Both the position numbers and the translations under genes were made by a program. Positions 56,101 to 64,000 of a DNA stretch of 64,000 bases are shown in pieces (positions within the stretch are counted from its first letter, which is position 1; each line of letters starts with the position of its first letter). Origin of the DNA: Anaspis maculata (Eukaryota > Arthropoda > Insecta > Coleoptera > Scraptiidae); assembly GCA_949128115.1 (NCBI GenBank), contig OX421965.1, positions 54,678,012-54,742,011 of the forward strand. Reading direction: 5' to 3'. A model generated the notes under the pieces. The model did not search any database. It was not told the DNA's origin and saw nothing but the letters and a program-made list of their open reading frames with translations.

Positions 56101-57514
56101 CTATTACGGACAAAAAAAAGTAGGACAGAGCCAGTCATGGAATGTACCAAATTTGGCCAAGTTATACGACGTTTCTTGTGAAGTTGCCATTCTCATGTAA
56201 ACTTTCCAATTATTACCTAATATAGCTGGATTCCCATCAGATGCGAAGATTAGGGCAAAAAATGCGAAATTTTATGTCAAAGTCCTCGTATTGGCCAATC
56301 AGAGCCCTCAAATTCGAAATTTGACATAAAATTCTGCATTTTCTATCCGAATATTTGCATCTGGGAATCCAGCTTAGAGGTGCGCGTATTTTTCTAACGA
56401 GTGATCGAATAAATTTTCTTCTCAAGTCGCCTATGATTCCTGAAAATCTGGTCGAAAAACGTGGCTACCAAGGAGACCGAGTCCTACTTTGAGGAGAAAT
56501 TTATTTCATCACTCTTTGTAAAGAATCGATATGGTTGGTGTCAAATTCAATGTTTTTACGTTGGTCGCCATTTTGTATTTTTATAGTTTCCGTGCGATTC
56601 AGTTCAAACTGAAAATGTGCGCATATTTTCGCGCATAATCGAAATGTTCATGCCAAACTCAACTTTTACCTATTTCCATAAGGTATAGGTAGGTACGAGG
56701 GTATAGGTACATGATATTACGTAATTAATGTGAGAAGTCTCAGACCAATGACCATCAGACCAACCGAGCAACCACCATCGACATCCAGCAGACACGTGTT
56801 TCGACCTGTTTGGGTCTCATCAGTGCTGAAGCATTCAAGGCAGAAGCTAGATGCTAGATGATCGAACGGTCCAAGACTTTCCTATATATACAGGGTGTTT
56901 CAGGGATGATAGCAAAAAATTCAATTGTGGGTAGATCTCGTCAGAATATGACGAAAACCTATATACCATTTTGCAAAGTTCGGCCTGATGACAAAGATAC
57001 AGCCTTCCAAAGTTCACTTTTTTCGGATTTCAAAATTTTTTAGCTCAAGAACGTTCTGACAAATCTGGCTTTAATTCAGTATAAGCTGGTTTGTCATAAT
57101 CATCTATCAACCTGCCAAATTTGGAAAGAATCCAATCAGTGGCGTAAAAGTTGTGAGGGGTCACCTTAAGTCAACTTTTCTTCGGATGCTTCTAAATTAT
57201 TGACCCTCATAACTTCTACACCACTGGTTGGATTCTTCCCAAATTTGGCAACTTGATAGATAATCATGACAAACCAGCTTAAGACTTCTCACATTAATTA
57301 ATTTTCATGTCCCACGCTCGGAGGTCAGAGAAACGCCTTTCTTTCATAAAGGCATCGACACTAAGCGCATGAATCATGATTATACGTATAGTATTTATTG
57401 CTATTAAAAAATACCTTTGAAGTTAATGTACCTAATGTACGAATTTTTGGGGTGGATCACTTCAGTCCTGCTTGATCTGTTATTCGCGATTGCGGTTCAG
57501 AGGAAATTTCAGAA
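56101..57514. other. Repeat-rich spacer with hairpins and one foldback terminus
   Basis: Small inverted pairs are seen: AAAATGCGAAATTTTATGTC near 56255 against GACATAAAATTCTGCATTTT near 56323-56345; TTTGTCATAATCATCTATCAA near 57090 against TTGATAGATAATCATGACAAA near 57250; and TTAATGTGAGAAGTCT near 56726 against AGACTTCTCACATTAA near 57280. TACAGGGTGTTTCAGGGATG at about 56888 is a single terminus of the CAGGGTGT type. No gene. Confidence 0.6.
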
Positions 57515-58830
57515 TACAGGTGTCCCGATCGAAATTAATGCAACAAAACTTACAGGGAGGTAGAAAATTGAAAAATAAGCGGACTTCTTCAATAAAAATA
57601 TTCTCGAAAACGTAATAACGGAGATACAGGCCTTCAAAGTTGGTTTTTTAAAACTTTAAAAGTTTTAAAACCCTGATTTTTTATGAGAATCGTTCCAGTT
57701 TTTGGATTTAACGTTCAATTTAGAAAAGAAAGCTACTTTTGCAAAATTTTGATTTGAAGCTTCGTTTTCTTTGCATAACTTTTGAACCTCTAAGCCGATT
57801 TTATTCAAATTTCAATTAAAGTTTACTAAAATAGGTCTCTATCGAACAGTGATAACGCATTTCATCAAACATTTTCAGAGGCCAAGATAATAGTGGGTAC
57901 CTTCTCCCTTTCTCCCCTATTTTTCGGCCCCCTGAACATTTTTGGAAACGGTTCCATTTTTTTAATTCCACGTTCAATTTAGTGTAAAAAGTTATTCTTG
58001 CAAAATTTTGATTAAAGGCTCAATTTTTGAGATATTCGGGTTTGAAACTTTGGAAAATGTATCGAAAACACCACTTTTCGTCAAAGGCCTTACAAATTAA
58101 AATTCAAGAAAACTCAAGATTCCTCAAGTGAAATAAAAATTCCAGGTGTTTTAAGTTGATAAACCACCATTTTTGCTGAGAAAGATGAAGTTTTTCGGAA
58201 AAAAAAATTGGGCTCTGGAAACTCGCGATTTTGAGATGTTTTCCAAAGTTTCAAACACAAATATCTCAAAAATGAAGCGTCTAATCAAAATGTGACAAGA
58301 GTAACTTTTTTCTCTAGATTAAACGTACACGCATGAAAAGGTAATCTTGAGTTGAGACAAAGCGTTTAATGTCAAGTATATGTTAAGTTTGTATATACGC
58401 AAAGAGATGATATTCTCACTCCAAGAGTTTTAGTTTCTCCAAAAGAAGACTGTCATAGTATCAGCTGAAAGCTGTAGCACGTTGAATTTGAATATAATAC
58501 TTATCAAACGGAGTATTTCTAGTGTTTCACAAAAAGTATACGATAGTCTTGCAATTAGATTAGATAAGTCTTGCAACAATACAGCAAGTAATTTTGTTAT
58601 GAGAACAATCGGCTTGACTACCGCATATTAGCTTTTTGGTAGAAGAAAATTATTCTTGAGATAAAATTATAACTAAATTGGACTAATACTGCTCCTGGTT
58701 AAAGCAAATATATTGAATGTTTACAGGAAGAGTTCGTTGCTTTCATATGGATAAATTCATGGTTTCAGTTCAACTATAGGATTATCTTATATCGAAAATA
58801 TTCGAATCTTGATTTTGTTTATCAGGAGCA

Positions 58831-59374
58831 TACAGGATGTCCCAGTACTCGCGCCCCAGAGTCAAAGGCAGTTTAGGGAAATGCTTCAAATGTGTCAGAA
58901 AAATGTTAAAAATGGGTGTTTTTTTTTATATGGGGCGTCAAAGGGGTCACTTTGCCCCTTCCAATTTTTATTATCTGAAGAACTTCCAGTGAATTTTTGT
59001 CTTTCTAAAAACAATTGCAAAAAGTTCCAGACGTCCCCAATGCGATGTAAGACAGGAAGTAAAATGATTCCTTTCCATAAAATTCTTTTACAGATCATTT
59101 TTAATCATTAAAATCTGTATTTTTAGAATTTTCGAGTCGCTGGCGGCCGCCGCTCTGTACAGTAAGTAAATAAATTTGTTGCACACACACTGAAAAGCTC
59201 AATTATTTTGGAATCTTATCAGATGATGAAATAAGAGGGGGCAAAGTCCCACCCTTCGACGCCCCATATCTCCAAAAATGAAAATCCAATTTATTGAAAC
59301 ATTTTTCTGACACATTTGTAGCAATTCCCTTAACTGGCTTTGACTCTGAGGCACGAGTCCTGGGACACCCTGTA
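58831..59374. mobile_element. Foldback element nested in the previous one
   Basis: TACAGGATGTCCCAGTACTCG pairs with CGAGTCCTGGGACACCCTGTA. The arms share CAGAGTCAAAG/CTTTGACTCTG and ATGGGGCGTC/GACGCCCCAT. A short centre of about 80 bp contains GGCGGCCGCC. Confidence 0.87.
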
Positions 59375-59734
59375 TACCTAAACAAGCTTATGGATAAAGG
59401 CTGAAATTACAACAATTAAGTATAGTATATAAAAAAAATGTATTTGGCAGAAGTTCAAATACAAACATCGATAGAAATCCAAATCCAGATGGGTATACAT
59501 TTCAAACAAAAACGAATTCTTCGTATTCTTCTTCTTTCTTCTTATTCAAAAACAAAAAGGCGTCATTTTATTGTCGCGCCGGGTGCCGCAGCACCCAACC
59601 GGCACTGCAACATCACTATGTGGACAACTTGCGTGAATTCAACTGAAATTTGCACGAAAAGAGAATCTCGCATAATTATTTAGGTATACATACACAAAAT
59701 TTTATGTAGTAATGATGGGAAAACACTGATCATC

Positions 59735-59989
59735 TTAAGCTCCTTTATCAAATGACACCATGTGATTCACAAAATTCGGAGTTGGGTTTGGCTTTGGAAA
59801 CAAAATATTGATGGATTGGAGCCATGGATAGACTGAATTGGCTGAATGGCCGAATTTCTCGACTTCAAAGCCACCTCCGATGACGAATTTTGTGGATCGC
59901 ACGGTTTGTACAAGTGAGTAAAGGAACTTACCTCTGAATTCTTCGATAAGTTCTGGATTGCAACCCCAAAGTTGGAGATACGGGTCCAT
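59735..59989 (-). CDS. Short protein-like frame of unknown nature
   Basis: From the ATG at 59989 (MDPYLQLWGCNPELIEEFR) the frame runs 84 codons to a stop at 59735. A donor-like AGAG|GTAAGTT occurs after EEFR, so the true exon may end there, near 59931. The composition before that point is protein-like. The frame is not repeated in either arm of the surrounding foldback. No homologue known. Confidence 0.3.
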   Translation of the reverse strand: MDPYLQLWGCNPELIEEFRGKFLYSLVQTVRSTKFVIGGGFEVEKFGHSANSVYPWLQSINILFPKPNPTPNFVNHMVSFDKGA

Positions 59990-60987
59990 GTTGCACACGC
60001 GGTAGGTATAAATTTTTTTGCAGGAGCAAAAGTAGCTCACATTGGCGTGTTTGTGCGCGTGCTAGTGTTGTTGCCGGAAGATGACGCAATACAATGAAAC
60101 TTCGGGCGGATTGATAATATATATTCTTGATCCAAGAGTCTCAGTTTTCAGACCAAAAATATACAATCATTTCAAGAATAATTGAATATTTGGGGGAACT
60201 GATCATCGTCTTAGTTCAAGCATAATGGCATTTAAGTTCAGTAAGTTGAAATGTTGTTTCGAAAATTGCATTTTCAGATTGAAATCTCAATATGTTCTAA
60301 ACTGTGAAGTTTTCAATATTCTCAGTTGGAGATCTTGAAATGCTTGAGAGGAAATTTTCATTAGTTCTGAACAAGTTTACCTAAAAATTTGTTTCAAGAA
60401 CAAAGTTTATTACATCTAAGATATTCGATAATATCAGTTCAGAAGAATAGTCTCATTTTGAGAATGTCTGACAAAACTATTACATTTTTCGAACAAATAC
60501 TGGCTTCGTATTGAACTGAAAAAACTATTTCAATTTGAATGTATTGAATCATCAAGCCAAGTCAATGAATCAAGTAAATATGATACTATTGGATTGAAAT
60601 TACGTTTTTATGCGTGTAGAATTCAAAAAATGGAGCCATTTTCAAAAAAAATTCAAGGGGTAGAAAATAGGGGGAAGATCGAGGGTCTCCTCTATTATCT
60701 TCGCCCCTAAAAATACTCGATGGAATGCGTTATTATTATTGTTCAATAGAGACCTGTTTCGGTAAACTTTGGTTCGAATTTGAATAAAATCGGTTGAACG
60801 ATTCAAAAGTTATTAAAAAAAACTGTTTTAAAAAACCAACTTTGAAGGCCTGTATCTCCGTTATTACGTTTGCGAGGGTATTTTTACTTCTTAGTAGGAA
60901 AGTTGTCTTATTTTTCAATTTTCCATCTTCCTGTGAATTTTGTTGCATTAATTTCGGGACATCCTGTAGATCCTGTCTGAATAGTAA

Positions 60988-61907
60988 TACAGAGTGTCCG
61001 GTGTTTAATTTTGGAAACTGAAACAGCGGATACAGCATCGAAAAAGAAGGGGACTTGTATTTTTAACTTTTTCTCAAAAACGAATAGTAAGAGAGATGAG
61101 TACCTATAGCCCTTCAAAGTTGGAATTAAGAAATCTTTTTTTTTGCCTAACTTTTGCACCGTTCAACCGATTTTGTTCAAATTTGGATCAAAGGTTCCTA
61201 AAACAGGCCTTTACTGAACAATAATAACGCGTTTTTTTAAACATTTTTAGGGGCGAAGATAATGGGGGGTACCCCCCCCTTTCCCCCCTATTTCTTATTC
61301 CCCTGATGATTATCTATGAGAATCGTTCCAGTTTTTGGATTTAACGTTCAATTTATGAGAAACATTTACATTTTTTCTGAGAAACGGGCCGAAATTTTCA
61401 GGGAAAAAAGATTGGGCTCATTGAAAGTGGAGATTTTGATAATGTTTTTTCGAGGTTTCAAACCCAAATATCTCGAAAATGAAGCCTCTGATAAAAATTT
61501 TGCAACAGTAACTGTATTTTCTAAATTGAACGTAGAATCCAAAAGTTTGGACGATTTCCAAAAATATTTGGGGGAGTGAAAAATAGGGGAAAAGGAAGAA
61601 GGGTACTCCCTAATCCCTATACCTATTGTCTTCGTCCCTGGAAATGTTTGAGAAAATGCATTACTATATTGTTCAACAGAGACTTGTTTCAGCAAACTTT
61701 GATCCAAATTTGAACAAATAAATCAGTTGAGCCGTGCAAAAGTTACGCAAAAAATATTTTTTTTTATTCCAACTTTGAAGGGCTCCATATATCTCTCTTA
61801 TTATTATTCGTTTTTGAGAAAAAGTTTATGATAAAAGTCCCCTTCTTTTTCGATGCGGTCTGTTAGCTATTTCAGTTCCCAAGATTAAACACCGGACACT
61901 CCCTGTA
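60988..61907. mobile_element. Foldback element, about 920 bp, ends TACAGAGTGTCCGGTGTTTAA
   Basis: It pairs with TTAAACACCGGACACTCCCTGTA. The arms share GAAAAAGAAGGGGAC/GTCCCCTTCTTTTTC and CCTTCAAAGTTGGAAT/ATTCCAACTTTGAAGG. The internal GAATCGTTCCAGTTTTTGG word is shared with the 57515-60968 element, so the two are related. Confidence 0.88.
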
Positions 61908-62435
61908 CCCTGTATAGTTAGGTACTGAAATGAACCTGCAATAAGTATAGATAGGCATTTTTTTACATTCAGCCCCTATATCCCCTTTATTGTTGATATT
62001 AGATTGGTGCATGACCACATGAGGGTATGTTATTCCTAGTACTCATAGACAAGGCTAGTACTGTGCTAGTACTTCGTAAAATAGAATGTAATTAACTCAC
62101 CGTTTAATTTTCTTCTGAATGTAATCTTTTTTATAAACTGAAGTGTACCGATTTTGCTCTAAATCTATATCCATAATTTCGAATTTAAATTGTCTTCTTT
62201 TTCAACAGAAATTTAAAAAGCAAAAATCATTTGATGTTTGAAATTGACGTCTCAAAAAGGACTTCAAAAATTAAAATTTTCCTGCTGAAAGGTTTCAAAT
62301 CTAGTTACTTTCATTGGGCACATTTCAGCGTTGGCGGCATTGTGTAAACAGGCTACTGTCAGTTGTCAAAACACATATCAAAACGTCGCCAACGTCAGAT
62401 CGATGAAATTATTAGAATAATTCACTGAGATAAAC
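61908..62435 (+). other. 5' flank of the YIPF-like gene
   Basis: AT-rich, with no foldback sequence. The transcription start is probably within the last 100 bases. No TATA box is evident. AAACATGGC is the context of the start codon. Confidence 0.4.
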
Positions 62436-63370
62436 ATGGCAAATTTACAAGAAGTACCTACAGAAGAACTCCTGTCATTCCACGACTACCCCACAGTCCA
62501 TAATTCTGCGAATTCAAGTAACAGCAGTGCGGAACTGAACGTCACTATTGGAGGAGATGATGGCTTTGATACCTTTCCTCAAACTAGCAAGGCAGATGAG
62601 GATCAGGGTAAATGATACTCATTTATATCACTGCAACAATTAATGTTGAATTTTTAGAGTCTCCGCCCACTAACACATCATTTTGGACATTGGAATACTA
62701 CCAACAATTCTTCGACATAGAAACACAAGATGTTCTTGACAGAATCATCGCTTCAGTCACGCCTAAGCGAAGCAACAGCCTCAAAGATCACCTGCGGAAC
62801 AAGCCCGATTTGTACGGTCCTTTTTGGATAACTGTCACATTGATTTTCACCATAGCCATCAGTGGAAACATAGCGAACTACTTGCAGCATATGAACATTC
62901 AATACCATTGGAAATATGATTTTCATTTAGTGTCTTATGCCGCCACAACAATTTGTTTGTATGTAACAGTTATTCCGTTTACCCTCTGGGGTTTGCTGAA
63001 ATGGACTTCAGATGTCAGTGATCTCGATGGACTCGAAGATGGTAAAACACCAGGAGCTCTTGAATTGATTTGCGTCTATGGCTATTCTATGTTTATATAC
63101 ATTCCTGTTTCGATATTGTGGTCAATTCAAGTTAACTTTCTTCAATGGCTTCTAGTCCTGATCGCGGGACTGGTTTCAGGCTCTGTCCTATTATTCACTC
63201 TTATGCCAGCTTTGCGATTGTCCAGACATAAATTTTTCCTTATCATCGGCATCATTTCTTGTCATTTACTTTTAGCTGCTGGGTTCAAATTGTTTTTCTT
63301 TCATAATGTGTCCAGCAGTACTCCGCCTGTTATTCATGAAGCATTAAATGTTAATAAAACAGTAACTTAA
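62436..63370 (+). CDS. YIPF1/YIPF2-like Golgi membrane protein, two exons
   Basis: Exon 1 (62436-62607) ends CAGG|GTAAAT and joins across a 50-bp intron (TTTTTAG) to exon 2 (62658-63370), giving 294 residues. The cytosolic N-terminus is acidic and Ser/Asn-rich (about 1-100). Then comes the Yip1-family signature DLYGPFWITVTLIF (from about residue 108) at the first of five membrane spans (roughly 112-130, 147-172, 189-211, 216-240, 248-270), with the conserved YGYSMFIYIPVSILW in span 3. Length and layout fit YIPF1/YIPF2, which act with Rab GTPases in Golgi membrane organisation and glycan processing. A start at 62612 within the intron would give a false N-terminus; the spliced model is preferred because it gives a continuous acidic head and correct phase. 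Confidence 0.93.
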
Positions 63371-63646
63371 TGTCCATAATATAAATTTATTGACTAATAT
63401 ACAAATATAATTATTAAAACAATGTTTGAAACTCAATTTTTAAACTTATTTATACTCAATAATGTAAGAACTCTTCCAATTATTATTGGCACAGCAATCG
63501 TGTCATGGAAAGTTTTGATATGTCTAATCTCTCACCAATTATACATTTTAAATACTCAATGAAGAGAAAAGAACTGATGGAAGATTTCTTACAGCATGCA
63601 AAAAAGACATACCCTTATAGAATAATATACAATACAAGAAGTTGAG
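63371..63646. other. Convergent 3' UTRs
   Basis: Only 276 bp separate the stops of the two convergent genes. An AATAAATTT word on the minus strand near 63384-63391 may end the minus-strand transcript, so the two UTRs may overlap. Confidence 0.5.
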
Positions 63647-64000
63647 TCAGCAAGGTATTTGAAAAGGCACAACTAATTCTTCTTTGTGTTCCACTTTAAC
63701 TTCGTTGATGGCAGCAACTGCTTTTTCAAGTGTTGTTGTGATCTGAAACAGGCATTACATAGTGCTATATTTACTAGCATAAGGAAGTGCCTACCAAGTC
63801 CCTGTCATCTTCACTTATAGGTTCAGACTGTAGAATCCTTTGAACATCGGGTGTATCTTCCAGGATGCAATTCTTCAATCTGTTGTTGAACTTGGCTCGA
63901 TTACTTGTGCATACTTGTTGCACCTTCAAATTGTACTGCTTTACACGCTCTGCGTATTCATGCTGTTGCAAATTATGTGAATCTAATGCTGCCACATCGA
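63647..64000 (-). CDS. C-terminal part of a small helical protein, function unknown, 5' end beyond window
   Basis: Exon A (64000-63795) reads DVAALDSHNLQQHEYAERVKQ, continues through FNNRLKNCILEDTPDVQRIL and ends DRDL at donor TTG|GTAGGC. A 52-bp intron leads to exon B (63742-63647): ITTTLEKAVAAINEVKVEHK ... PFQIPC and stop. The frame is phase 0 across the junction. GTG at 63995 is an internal Val codon, not a start, and the frame is open to the edge. The sequence is mostly charged helix, possibly coiled coil. I do not recognise the family. Confidence 0.75.

Larger units (their letters stand above)
57515..60968. mobile_element. Foldback element, about 3.45 kb, ends TACAGGTGTCCCGATCGAAATTAATGC
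   Basis: The left tip pairs with GCATTAATTTCGGGACATCCTGTA at the right. Arms of several hundred bases share GGAGATACAGGCCTTCAAAGTTGG and AACCGATTTTATTCAAATTT words in inverted form (57600-57900 against 60640-60900). The interior holds a separate foldback (58831-59374) and a short protein-like frame (59735-59989). Confidence 0.85.

Noticed and set aside
61316..61707. Overlapping frames of 87 and 113 codons
   Set aside because: They lie in the arms and loop of a foldback element and exist only because of the inverted symmetry.
62612..62660. Alternative start of the YIPF-like protein at 62612
   Set aside because: It would translate an intron; the spliced model from 62436 has correct GT/AG ends, phase and a normal acidic N-terminus.
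63993..63995. Start codon of the right-edge gene at 63995
   Set aside because: The codon is GTG inside an open frame that continues to the window edge, so it is an internal valine.

Overview
This window is eukaryotic, almost certainly arthropod, nuclear DNA. It carries multi-exon genes with very short introns (48-52 bp), AATAAA poly(A) signals, and a dense, layered population of retrotransposons and palindromic (foldback) DNA elements. The transposon mix and the AT-rich spacers with many GTAGGTACCTAC-like words suggest a hemipteran insect. That placement is inference, because no species marker is present.

Layout. 1-4.5 kb holds the gag and an uninterrupted, edge-truncated pol of a Ty3/gypsy retrotransposon (minus strand). 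6.2-6.9 kb is an inverted-repeat element. 7.15-12.35 kb is a nearly complete but coding-dead DIRS-like tyrosine-recombinase retrotransposon with terminal inverted repeats and an internal complementary region. 13.7-14.5 kb is a solo LTR carrying a MITE. 16.1-16.7 kb has three tRNA-like units. 17.0-21.4 kb is a second gypsy element with one mismatch between its 210-bp LTRs, a 5-bp target duplication and a broken interior. 23.7-26.2 kb is a host gene for a secreted Gln/Pro-rich protein. 27-36.5 kb has MITEs, an LTR fragment, a SINE and a 2.4-kb foldback element. 37.1-44.8 kb is a two-gene host cluster on the minus strand: a small secreted 3D/double-psi-beta-barrel protein, and directly upstream a gene of at least ten exons with repeated T-x-Y-Q-x-D-Y-like motifs. 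The 4.56-kb intron of the second gene holds at least six palindromes stacked inside or beside each other. 46.8-49.8 kb is a third, internally deleted gypsy element (gag plus integrase only). 50-61.9 kb is MITEs, GC-rich duplicated segments, candidate exons and four more foldback elements. 62.4-63.4 kb is a YIPF1/2-like Golgi membrane protein gene, followed by a convergent partial gene at the right edge.

How it fits together. The host genes occupy only a small part of the window, and nearly everything else is mobile DNA inserted into mobile DNA. Many palindromic elements with unrelated interiors end in the same TACAGGGTGT-like sequence, so they may have been moved by one shared transposase family. 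The most noteworthy items are that terminus-sharing foldback set, the nested palindromes inside a gene intron, the compact 3D-domain/microtubule-like gene pair, the gypsy element with near-identical LTRs but a dead interior, and the complete DIRS replication architecture. All reading was by eye; no alignment or database search was run.
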